The notes below the pieces were generated by a model, which saw nothing but the letters and a program-made list of their open reading frames with translations, was not told the DNA's origin and made no database searches. The position numbers and the translations under genes were made by a program. This document shows, one piece after another, positions 7,366-13,854 of a stretch of DNA of 21,949 bases; position 1 is the stretch's first letter; every line of letters begins with the position of its first letter. This DNA comes from Gemmataceae bacterium (lineage in GTDB: Bacteria; Planctomycetota; Planctomycetia; Gemmatales; Gemmataceae): the NCBI GenBank assembly GCA_020847555.1, contig JADLBT010000119.1, positions 1-21,949 of the forward strand. The letters run 5' to 3'.

Positions 7366-8364
7366 TCAGCGCCCCTCGAAGAAGTACCCGGCCCGGATAC
7401 TGACCTTGTACGAACCGCTCGGCACCTGGCCGTTGTTGAATGGCGGCGGCACGATCTGCAGAAACAGCTTGCCGGCGGGCGTCGAAAAGGCCTGGTAGCG
7501 CTCCCCGATCAGGAAAATTGGGCCGCCGTCGCCGATCTTGCCGATCAGCGCGCCCGGCAGCCGCCCGCCGGCGCCGCGCCGGCCGATGTTGCGCGTCCCA
7601 CCCGGGCCGGTCACGAAGTCGCCGCTGCCGTCGTTCATCAGATCGACCTCGCCTGCCGCGGTGATGGTCAGGCCAGCGCTGCCGTCCACCGTCACTCCGG
7701 TGTCGAGCCACTGCGCGTTGTTCGCGTACTTGGCCGCCTCGATCGTCACCGCGCTGTCGATGTTACCGGATAGCCAGCGGATACTGCGCAGCTCGGGCAG
7801 CTTCAGCGCCAGCTCGCCGAAGTACGGCGTCTTCGCCCTGAGCGTCGGCGAGACGATCCGGCCGCTGATCGGGAAATCGGTCGTGATGACCCGGTCGTTG
7901 GTGGACGTCCGCAGCAGGTCCGGGGTAAGCTTCGCCTGGATGCGCTTGATGGCGGCCTGCACGCGCTGCGCCACCTCCAGCTCGCTCGTCTTCGCCGCCC
8001 GCAGGAGGGCCGGGTAGGCGTGGCCGCCCAGCGCCACCAGATCGTTGACCGCCGCGTCGCGCTCCTTGAACGACGGGCTGCTCAGGCGCTTGAGGGCCGC
8101 GTCGATCTTCTCCTGCGTGCCGTCGGGCAGGTGGACGCCCAGGTCGATGCCGCGGATATCGCTCGTCGGCACCGCCAGCTTGCCGTACCTGGTGACGATC
8201 TCGACGCTCTCCTGCAGCAGGAGCATGCGCACCTTGCTGCCGTCGCCGAACCGGACCTCGACCTCGTTCGGCTTCGGGGCATCCGGCTTCTTCTCGTTGT
8301 CCGCGTGGCTGGCCCCGGCCCCCACCACGACCAGGCAGAAGGCCCAACTCAACTGGCGCCGCAT
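7366..8364 (-). CDS. Secreted protein with helical repeat and PA-IL/LecA-like domain
   Basis: The protein has 332 residues from the ATG at 8364, which has GAGGAG seven bases upstream; an in-frame ATG 105 bases earlier lacks that support and would hide the signal peptide. Residues 1-21 (MRRQLSWAFCLVVVGAGASHA) form a Sec signal. Residues 85-146 are helical and HEAT-like (PSFKERDAAVNDLVALGG, then AYPALLRAA). Residues 205-325 resemble the PA-IL (LecA) galactophilic lectin fold: LTITAAGEVDL, LPGALIGKIG, FLIGERYQAF, GKLFLQIVPPPFNN and GSYKVSI. The loop that in PA-IL carries calcium and galactose ligands keeps Asn-Asn but is shorter, so sugar binding is uncertain. The protein is probably periplasmic or cell surface. 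Confidence 0.75.
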   Translation of the reverse strand: MRRQLSWAFCLVVVGAGASHADNEKKPDAPKPNEVEVRFGDGSKVRMLLLQESVEIVTRYGKLAVPTSDIRGIDLGVHLPDGTQEKIDAALKRLSSPSFKERDAAVNDLVALGGHAYPALLRAAKTSELEVAQRVQAAIKRIQAKLTPDLLRTSTNDRVITTDFPISGRIVSPTLRAKTPYFGELALKLPELRSIRWLSGNIDSAVTIEAAKYANNAQWLDTGVTVDGSAGLTITAAGEVDLMNDGSGDFVTGPGGTRNIGRRGAGGRLPGALIGKIGDGGPIFLIGERYQAFSTPAGKLFLQIVPPPFNNGQVPSGSYKVSIRAGYFFEGR

Positions 8365-8502
8365 GGCAGTCTCCTCGACAGGGCTGTGTCGCACCCAGAG
8401 TGAGTTGATTCTACCCGCCGGCCGGGCGTACCGCAAATCTCTCGGCGGCAGGCAGAGGGGGCATGTCACGCGCCCGAAATGATGCGGGGTGAAGGATCCG
8501 GG

Positions 8503-8532
8503 TTGACGGTGGCGCGACCAGATTCGTAAGAT
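8503..8532 (+). promoter_or_regulatory. Promoter of the tRNA-Leu gene
   Basis: TTGACG (8503-8508) and TAAGAT (8527-8532) are separated by 18 bases. The first base of the tRNA is 21 bases past the -10 element, which leaves a short leader as expected for a tRNA transcript. Confidence 0.55.
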
Positions 8533-8552
8533 GGTGAGCGAGGGCAGGCATC

Positions 8553-8637
8553 GCCGAAGTGGCGGAATAGGCAGACGCGCCAGGTTCAGGACCTGGTTCC
8601 CGTTAAGGGAGTGCCGGTTCGACTCCGGCCTTCGGCA
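8553..8637 (+). tRNA. tRNA-Leu (anticodon CAG)
   Basis: The acceptor arm pairs GCCGAAG (8553-8559) with CTTCGGC (8630-8636), followed by discriminator A. The anticodon stem CCAGG/CCTGG encloses the seven-base loop TTCAGGA, giving anticodon CAG at 8587-8589, which reads CUG. The T arm is GCCGG-TTCGACT-CCGGC. A long variable arm (TTCCCGTTAAGGGAGT) between anticodon and T arms marks a class II tRNA, as expected for leucine. CCA is not encoded. CTG is an abundant leucine codon in this GC-rich sequence. Confidence 0.97.
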
Positions 8638-8648
8638 CTTGAAGCAGA

Positions 8649-8683
8649 ATAAGGGTTTACGTCAAACAGGCGTAAACCCTTAT
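8649..8683 (+). terminator. Palindrome downstream of tRNA-Leu, probable terminator
   Basis: A perfect 13-bp stem (8649-8661 with 8671-8683) has a nine-base loop and starts 11 bases after the tRNA. With one bulged base the pairing extends three more bases on each side. The element is A/T-richer than its surroundings. It is followed by CTGTT and not by a long T-tract. Confidence 0.6.
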
Positions 8684-8796
8684 CTGTTGCGCCCGCCCCA
8701 TTGGGGGGAACAGATTGGGAACATGGTTGGGTTCGCAATGCGTTTGCGTCGCTGGTCCGCGGGCTCTCCCCATCTCGAACTCACCCGGGCCAGCAA

Positions 8797-9573
8797 TCAA
8801 GCCGTCACTGTCTCGTACTCCGCCAGGAACGCCCTCAGCCCACGCTGCACCGTCCACACGTCCAGACCCACCGACAGCATCCGGCACCCCAGCTCGACGT
8901 AGCGGCGGGCGTAGGCGGGGCTTTGCGGCAGGATCGCCCAGGAGAGGTGGTGGACACGGGCGGCCGCCGCCACACGCTCGTATGCCTGCCAGAGCCGCGG
9001 GTGCTCCCACTCGCCGGGGATGCCCATCGACTGGCTCAGGTCCGCCGGACCGATAAACAGCAGATCGACCCCGCGCACCGCGGCGATGCGCTCCACGTCC
9101 TCGACCGCATCGACGTGTTCGATCTGGACGGCCACGAACGTTTCGGCGTTGGCCCGGCGGAAGTACTCGGCGAGCGGGAGGGTGCCGTACCGGCCGTCGA
9201 TCCCGGTGCCGTTGACGCCGCGCAGTCCATCCGGGTGGAACCGCGCCCAGCGGACGACGTCCTCGGCCTCGCGGGCGCTGCGGACCTGGGCGGCCATCAC
9301 CCCGCCGGCGCCGGCCTCCAGCACCCGCATCACGGTCGCGTAGTCGGTCGCCGTCAGCCGCACGAACGAGTCGAGCCCGGCCAGCCGCGCTGCCCGGGCC
9401 GCGTGCTCGACCTGGCCGATGGAAAGGCCCGCGTGTTCCTGGTCGAACCAGACGGCGTCGAACCCGCCGATGTGGCCGACGATCTCGATCAGCTTCGGGT
9501 CGCACAGCTGTCCGATCCCGAACACCCGCACCAGCCTGCCCTGTCCCAGCAGTTCCTTCAGGCGTGCGCCCAT
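8797..9573 (-). CDS. HpcH/HpaI aldolase (citrate lyase-like) family protein
   Basis: The 258-residue protein has the length and motifs of the class II, metal-dependent pyruvate aldolases of the HpcH/HpaI family. Key residues: Glu46-His47 in VWFDQEHAGL (general base region), Arg72 in SFVRLTATD, Glu152 in AVQIEHVDA and Asp178 in FIGPADLS (metal ligands), and AGAGGVMAAQV in the phosphate/carboxylate-binding strand. Such enzymes reversibly cleave 2-keto-3-hydroxy acids, for example 2,4-dihydroxyhept-2-enedioate or 2-keto-3-deoxy sugar acids, to pyruvate or a pyruvate analogue plus an aldehyde. The substrate is not predictable here. The start MGARLKELL fits the family. The gene is divergent from the flippase and stands alone. 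Confidence 0.88.
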   Translation of the reverse strand: MGARLKELLGQGRLVRVFGIGQLCDPKLIEIVGHIGGFDAVWFDQEHAGLSIGQVEHAARAARLAGLDSFVRLTATDYATVMRVLEAGAGGVMAAQVRSAREAEDVVRWARFHPDGLRGVNGTGIDGRYGTLPLAEYFRRANAETFVAVQIEHVDAVEDVERIAAVRGVDLLFIGPADLSQSMGIPGEWEHPRLWQAYERVAAAARVHHLSWAILPQSPAYARRYVELGCRMLSVGLDVWTVQRGLRAFLAEYETVTA

Positions 9574-9663
9574 ACTCTGGCCCCTTTCCTCGTGGGAAGT
9601 GTGAAAACTCTGGGTATGATGCGCCGAATCGGCCGCCCAAACAAGGGCCGGCACGTAACTTCC

Positions 9664-9692
9664 TTGACCCCGAGCGACGCAGCCCGGACAAT
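9664..9692 (+). promoter_or_regulatory. Promoter of the flippase gene
   Basis: TTGACC (9664-9669) and GACAAT (9687-9692) are 17 bases apart, close to the sigma70 consensus. The ATG lies about 30 bases downstream, with GAGG (9714-9717) six bases before it. Confidence 0.5.
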
Positions 9693-9723
9693 CGTCCGTG
9701 GCCTTCACCGCACGAGGAATCGC

Positions 9724-11379
9724 ATGAACGCCCCCGACAAAGGCACCACCGACGCGGCCCCCCCGAGCGCCGCGCCCGACACCGAACTCGTGGCGGGGGC
9801 CGCGCAGGCGAGCCCGGACGAACCTGCCGCCCCCTCCGCCGACACGGCCGCGGTTCCGAACCTCCGCCGGGCCGCGCTTAGCAGCGCCATGTGGATCGGC
9901 ATCGGGTTCGGCACCCTGTACGTCCTCCGCTGGGTCGCGGGCGTGGTGCAGACGCACCTCGTCACCCCGGAGGTGTTCGGCCTGATCGGCCTCTCGTCGC
10001 TGTTCCTCACCGGCCTGCACATGTTCTCGGACGTCGGCATCGGTCTGTCGATCATCCAGAGCAAGCGCGGCGACGACCCCGCCTTTCTGAACACCGCCTG
10101 GACCCTTCAGGTCGTCCGCAGCCTGATCCTCTGGGGAGCGACGTGGGTGATCGCCTGGCCGGTGGCGTACATCTACGACGAGCCGTTACTGATGTGGCTC
10201 ATCCCCCTCAGCGGCGTCACGGCGGTCATCGACGGGTTCAACTCCACCGCGCTCTACACCCTCGCCCGGCAGTTGCGGCGCGGCCCCCTGGTGGCGCTGG
10301 AGGTCGGGGTGCAGGCCACCGGCGTCGCGGTGACGACCGCGTACATGATCTGGATCTCCCCGACCGTGTGGGCGTTCGTTATCGGCAGCCTCGTCACCAG
10401 TTTGATCAACATGACGCTCACGCACCTCGCCCTTCCGGGCGGTGGCGGCAACCGCTTCCGGTGGGAGAAGGAGGCCGCTCACGACCTGCTCCACTTCGGC
10501 AAGTGGATCTTCTTCAGTACCCTGATCACGTTCCTGGCGTTCCAGGCGGACCGGCTAATCATGTCGAAGGTGGCGGGGCTGGACTGGTTCGGCGTGTTCG
10601 ACCGGGCCATGTCGCTGGCGAGCATCGCGACCGGGCTGATGTCGATGTTCGCCACCCAGCTCGTCTTTCCCGTCTACAGCCAGATGCACCAGTCGGGCCG
10701 CGACATCCGCCAGCAGTTCGGGCGGGTGCATACCAGCGCGGCCGCGTTCGCCGCCTTGCTCGTCAGCGGCATGCTCGCCGCCGGCCCCGCTGCCGTGCTC
10801 TGCATGTACGGGGACAGGTTCAGCGCCGCCGCGTGGATGCTGCCGTTCATCGCCGTTAGCGCCTGGTTCCAGATGCTCGAGGGCACGACCGGGGCCTCCC
10901 TGCTGACCCTGGGAGAGGCGCGGGCCGTCACCGCCGGCAACGCCTCGCGACTGGTCGGCGTGCTGGTCTTCGTCCCGATCGGCTACTGGGTCGGGCAGGC
11001 GACCGGCCTTGGCGGGAGCCTCACCCCGCCCGCCGACGGGCTTATCGAGATAAGTGGGTTTATCGGGATGCTCCTCGGGTTCATCGCGGCCGACTTCGGC
11101 CGCTATTTGACGGTCGGGTGGCTGGCCCGCCTCAACGGGATGGTGGCGTGGCCGATCGACCTGACCATGTCGGTGCTCATCGTCGTCATCAGCCTGGCAG
11201 CGCTGTTCAGCGGCGAGTACCTGGCCGCCCTGTTCGACGACCACATCGGCCGCCCGAAGGTACGGCTGCTGTTGCGCTTCCTCATTCAGGGAACGCTCGT
11301 GGTGCTGTTCTGGGGGTTGCTGTTTTTGGCGTGGCGGCGTCAGGGACGATGGCGCCGCGTCGCTCCGTCGGAACCTTGA
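9724..11379 (+). CDS. Oligosaccharide/lipopolysaccharide flippase family protein
   Basis: The 551-residue integral membrane protein belongs to the Wzx/MATE-like polysaccharide transport group, which flips lipid-linked glycans across the inner membrane. The ATG at 9724 is supported by GAGGAA upstream. The first 50 residues are low-complexity Pro/Ala/Asp-rich and probably cytoplasmic. About 12-14 hydrophobic segments follow. Family-like parts are VVQTHLVTPEVFGLIGLSSL in the first helices and FGKWIFFSTLITFLAFQADR, with the QADRLIMSK turn, in the middle. It stands alone here; the glycosyltransferase at the window start is 8 kb away and need not be linked. The closing segment ends in a basic WRRQGRWRR. 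Confidence 0.87.
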   Translation: MNAPDKGTTDAAPPSAAPDTELVAGAAQASPDEPAAPSADTAAVPNLRRAALSSAMWIGIGFGTLYVLRWVAGVVQTHLVTPEVFGLIGLSSLFLTGLHMFSDVGIGLSIIQSKRGDDPAFLNTAWTLQVVRSLILWGATWVIAWPVAYIYDEPLLMWLIPLSGVTAVIDGFNSTALYTLARQLRRGPLVALEVGVQATGVAVTTAYMIWISPTVWAFVIGSLVTSLINMTLTHLALPGGGGNRFRWEKEAAHDLLHFGKWIFFSTLITFLAFQADRLIMSKVAGLDWFGVFDRAMSLASIATGLMSMFATQLVFPVYSQMHQSGRDIRQQFGRVHTSAAAFAALLVSGMLAAGPAAVLCMYGDRFSAAAWMLPFIAVSAWFQMLEGTTGASLLTLGEARAVTAGNASRLVGVLVFVPIGYWVGQATGLGGSLTPPADGLIEISGFIGMLLGFIAADFGRYLTVGWLARLNGMVAWPIDLTMSVLIVVISLAALFSGEYLAALFDDHIGRPKVRLLLRFLIQGTLVVLFWGLLFLAWRRQGRWRRVAPSEP

Positions 11380-11385
11380 TACCTG

Positions 11386-11409
11386 GCCCACGGGACGCCA
11401 CCCGTGGGC
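11386..11409. repeat. Palindromic repeat, CCCACGGG family, copy 1
   Basis: GCCCACGGG (11386-11394) pairs perfectly with 11401-11409 around the loop ACGCCA. It begins six bases after the flippase stop. The same hairpin with the same loop sequence occurs at 17551-17598, and a divergent copy lies at 18812-18841. All three lie just downstream of + strand genes, so they may end or protect the transcripts. Confidence 0.75.
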
Positions 11410-11427
11410 TTTACGAAAACCCCTCAG

Positions 11428-11547
11428 GTGACGGTCGTCAACGGCTACAGCAGCCTGCTCCTGGCGGCGCTCAGTCCGGACCACCCGTGGTACGGGTTCC
11501 TCGGCGAGATCCACAAGGCCGGCGAGCGCGCCGCCGAGTTGACCCGG
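11428..11547 (+). pseudogene. Remnant of a sensor histidine kinase (dimerisation helix)
   Basis: Forty codons in one frame read VTVVNGYSSLLLAALSPDHP, then WYGFLGEIHKAGERAAELTR. This is the pattern that follows the phospho-accepting His-Asp-Phe-Asn-Asn-Leu-Leu box in the HisKA domain of PAS-type and hybrid histidine kinases (usual form: TVINGYSELLL, then EIRKAGERAA, then LTRQLLAFSR). Upstream the frame enters a palindromic repeat and the His box is absent. Downstream the expected QLLAFSR and ATPase domain are missing. There is no start codon of its own. I read it as a gene fragment left by deletion or by repeat-mediated rearrangement. Confidence 0.65.
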
Positions 11548-11660
11548 TGTTCTGCGCGCCGTTTGCGGCCTGACGGTCGATGGTTACACGAGGTCGCCAG
11601 GCCGCAACTGGAGCGGGAACCTTGCCAAGAGGCGAAGGCAACCGGAGCCTCGATCCCCTT

Positions 11661-11715
11661 CCGGTGGCTGCTGTCGGAACCGCGCACGCAGTGCGGGTCC
11701 GACAGCAGCCACCGG
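11661..11715 (-). terminator. 18-bp perfect hairpin, probable Rrf2 gene terminator
   Basis: Bases 11661-11678 (CCGGTGGCTGCTGTCGGA) are exactly complementary to 11698-11715. The 19-base loop itself contains the smaller hairpin GCAC-GCA-GTGC. It lies 24 bases past the stop codon of the Rrf2-family gene on the minus strand. No T-tract follows, so it could instead be an isolated repeat. The bases 11548-11660 next to it hold no gene I can support. Confidence 0.55.
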
Positions 11716-11739
11716 ACCACGAATCAGAGCGATCCCGTA

Positions 11740-12198
11740 TTACCTGTCTGCCCGGGGAGTGACGGGAAGCTGGTGGGGGAAGGCGCAGAGAGGCTTGCTG
11801 GTGGTTGGTTCCGTGATTACCTCGGCCATCGTGGTTTCGCGGAAGGCCCGCTCGATCGTGCCGAGCGCATCGTCCAGGCGCTTGTGCAGCGGGCAGAGGT
11901 GGAAGCGGTGTGATGCGAGCCCCAGCGGGCATTCGCGGATGCGCTGGATCGGCTCGACCGCCTGCACCACGTCCCAGATGGTCAGATCCTTCGGGTCGCG
12001 GACCAGGGTAAAGCCGCCGTGCAGGCCGCGCTGCGAGTGGACCACGCCGGCCCGGCTGAGCTGCTGCATCACTTTCGCCAGGTAGGCCGGTTTGACGCGC
12101 GTCACTCCGGCAATCTGCTGAGCGGTGCGCGGTTCGTCTCCCTGGTCCGCCAGGTAAACGACCGCCCGCAGGGCATATTCGACCGTCAATGAGATCAT
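11740..12198 (-). CDS. Rrf2-family transcriptional regulator
   Basis: The 152-residue protein begins MISLTVEYALRAVVYLAD, the typical first helix of Rrf2 proteins (IscR, NsrR, RsrR). A winged helix follows: TAQQIAGVTRVKPAYLAKVM is the helix-turn-helix and RGLHGGFTLVRDP the wing (about 57-69). The effector region has Cys90 and Cys102 in ECPLGLASHRFHLCPLH. Characterised members bind an FeS cluster with three cysteines, or two plus another ligand, so cluster binding is plausible but one Cys is not obvious. The tail from 131 on is Pro-rich and not conserved. A GGGGAGGGG ribosome site precedes the ATG. Its targets are unknown; no iron-sulfur or nitric-oxide genes are next to it. Confidence 0.9.
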   Translation of the reverse strand: MISLTVEYALRAVVYLADQGDEPRTAQQIAGVTRVKPAYLAKVMQQLSRAGVVHSQRGLHGGFTLVRDPKDLTIWDVVQAVEPIQRIRECPLGLASHRFHLCPLHKRLDDALGTIERAFRETTMAEVITEPTTSKPLCAFPHQLPVTPRADR

Positions 12199-12211
12199 AT
12201 CCCCTCCCCAC

Positions 12212-12229
12212 CCGAAAATCGGATGTCAA
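12212..12229 (-). promoter_or_regulatory. Possible operator/promoter region of the Rrf2 gene
   Basis: A short palindrome CCGAAAATCGG (12212-12222) lies next to a minus-strand TTGACA (12224-12229), 13 to 31 bases upstream of the ATG. This could be a -35 element with an autoregulatory operator. No good -10 at standard spacing is seen between it and the ATG, so the call is weak. Confidence 0.25.
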
Positions 12230-12310
12230 GCTCCATTTTATCGCAAGGAGGAGCGCCGTGTCGAGAGCGGTGTCCCGGCGGGGGTTCCGGTAGGGCCAGG
12301 ACGAAAGCGC

Positions 12311-12348
12311 CGCGGCCCCGCCCCCCGAGATCGGGAGACGGGGCCGCG
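12311..12348 (-). terminator. GC-rich hairpin after the DUF1501 gene
   Basis: CGCGGCCCCG (12311-12320) pairs perfectly with 12339-12348, with further C/G pairing inside the 18-base loop. It starts about 20 bases past the stop of the DUF1501 gene on the minus strand. No clear T-tract follows. Confidence 0.5.
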
Positions 12349-12369
12349 AGGAGTTGCGGGGAACCCGGC

Positions 12370-13710
12370 TCAGGCCAGCAAGCGCGACAGGACGCGCCCT
12401 TCGCGGAACAGCTGGACCGGCCGGCCGGTCGGGGTCATCAGTTCCCGGTGCGGGTCGATGCCCAGAGCCTGGAACAGGGTGGCCGACACGTCGTCCGGCG
12501 TACACGGATCGTTCGCGGGCGCCATGCCGTTGGTGTCGGTCGTGCCGTGGACATACCCGCCGCGGAACCCGCCGCCCGCGAGCAGGACGGCCATCGACCG
12601 GGCCCAGTGGTCGCGGCCGGTGTTGCGGTTGATGCGCGGAGTGCGGCCGAACTCGCCGGCACAGTAGACGACGGTGCTATCCAGAGTGCCGCGGTCGCTC
12701 AGATCCTGGATCAGGGCCGACAGCGTCTGGTCGAGTTGCGGCAACTGGCGCGTGCGGAGGGCGTTGAAGTTCTGGCCGTGCGTGTCCCACCCGCCCAGGC
12801 TGACGGTGACGAATCGCACCCCGGCATCGACGAGACGCCGGGCGGCGAGGACGCCCTGACCGAAGCCGTTCGTCCCGTAGCGCTGCCGCAGGCTGCTCGG
12901 CTCGCGGTCGAGGTCGAACGCGGTACGGGTGCGGTCCGAGCGCAGGATCTCCAGGGCCTGGCGGTGGAAGGCGTCCAGGCCGTCGGCGAGGTCGGCGCTG
13001 CGGTCCAGCTGCCGGAAGGTGCCGTCGAAATCGCGCAGCAGCCGGTTGCGGTTTTCCAGCTGCTCCAGGGTGAAGCCGGTCGGCAGGGTGATGCCGCTGA
13101 CGCGCAGGTTGCCCCCGCGACCACGCCCGCCCGCGCCCTCGACGGTGAACGGGTTGTAGGCGGTGCCGAGGTAACCGGCCTGGCCGGCCAGGCCGTTGCG
13201 AAGCTGGCTGAAGGTGACGTATGGCGGCACGCCCGGCTGGGCCGGCATCAGCCGGGTGACAAGCGACCCGAGCGACGGGTACTGCAGCGCCGGCGTCGGC
13301 CGGTTGCCGGTGGTCATGAACACCGTCGCCACGCCGTGCGACGGGATGGTGTGGTGCAGCGACCGGACGAGGGTGCATTTATCCATCACCTGCGCCGTCC
13401 GGGGCATGTGCTCGCTGATCTGCACGCCGGCCGCGCGGGTCGGGATTTGCCGGAACTCGCCGCGGATGTTGTCGGGAGCGTTGGGCTTGATGTCCCAGAT
13501 GTCAATGGTGGCTGGCCCCCCCGCGAGCCAGATCATGATGACCGAGTTGGCCCGGCGGCCGGAGCCTCGGGCCGACGTCTCTCGGGCGCGCGCCTGCGCC
13601 TCCAGCCGCAGCAGGTCGGGCAGGTTCAGGCCGAACAGCCCGGCGGCGCCAATCTTCAGAAAGTCGCGCCGGTAGAACCCCTCGCAGTCGATCTTCCTCG
13701 TTGCCGTCAT
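12370..13710 (-). CDS. DUF1501 domain-containing exported protein
   Basis: The protein has 446 residues from the ATG at 13710, which has GGGAG upstream; a start 54 bases earlier in the same frame lacks this. The N-terminus carries the twin-arginine motif in YRRDFLKIGAAGLFGLNLPD, so export by the Tat system is likely. DUF1501 proteins have an alkaline-phosphatase/sulfatase-like fold. Seen here are IMIWLAGGPATIDIWDIKP near the start, MPRTAQVMDKCTLVRSLHH, SLGGWDTHGQNF and VVYCAGEFGRTPRINRNTG. The biochemical role is unknown. It lies downstream of a DUF1549/DUF1553 gene on the same strand, the standard arrangement in planctomycetes, and the two probably act together outside the cytoplasm. Confidence 0.92.
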   Translation of the reverse strand: MTATRKIDCEGFYRRDFLKIGAAGLFGLNLPDLLRLEAQARARETSARGSGRRANSVIMIWLAGGPATIDIWDIKPNAPDNIRGEFRQIPTRAAGVQISEHMPRTAQVMDKCTLVRSLHHTIPSHGVATVFMTTGNRPTPALQYPSLGSLVTRLMPAQPGVPPYVTFSQLRNGLAGQAGYLGTAYNPFTVEGAGGRGRGGNLRVSGITLPTGFTLEQLENRNRLLRDFDGTFRQLDRSADLADGLDAFHRQALEILRSDRTRTAFDLDREPSSLRQRYGTNGFGQGVLAARRLVDAGVRFVTVSLGGWDTHGQNFNALRTRQLPQLDQTLSALIQDLSDRGTLDSTVVYCAGEFGRTPRINRNTGRDHWARSMAVLLAGGGFRGGYVHGTTDTNGMAPANDPCTPDDVSATLFQALGIDPHRELMTPTGRPVQLFREGRVLSRLLA

Positions 13711-13791
13711 GAAGAACTCCCTTGGTGCCCTGTGTTCCCCCCCGGTAGCCGCCCCCCAGGGCAATGTGGGACGGACCGATCTGGATCGTGT

Positions 13792-13847
13792 ACCAGCCGT
13801 GAGCGCCAGCGAACGGTCCGCCCCGCGCGCTGGCGCTCGCGGCTGGT
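13792..13847. repeat. Inverted repeat with AGCG-N2-AGCG arms
   Basis: ACCAGCCGTGAGCGCCAGCG (13792-13811) pairs with 13828-13847, with one G-T type mismatch in 20, around a 16-base spacer. It sits in the 144-base gap between the DUF1549/DUF1553 and DUF1501 genes. The GAGCGCCAGCG core is shared exactly with 19386-19407. As it lies inside a probable operon, it may act as an attenuator or RNA-processing site and not as a full stop. Confidence 0.75.
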
Positions 13848-13854
13848 GAACAAG

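Noticed and set aside
8701..9723. N-terminal extension of the flippase frame by about 340 codons
   Set aside because: The extension lies opposite the aldolase gene, has no membrane segments or motif, and a ribosome site and promoter precede the ATG at 9724.
11404..11913. 169-codon open frame as a complete gene
   Set aside because: Only codons 9-48 resemble a protein family (a kinase helix). The rest runs through a palindrome and antisense to the Rrf2 gene.
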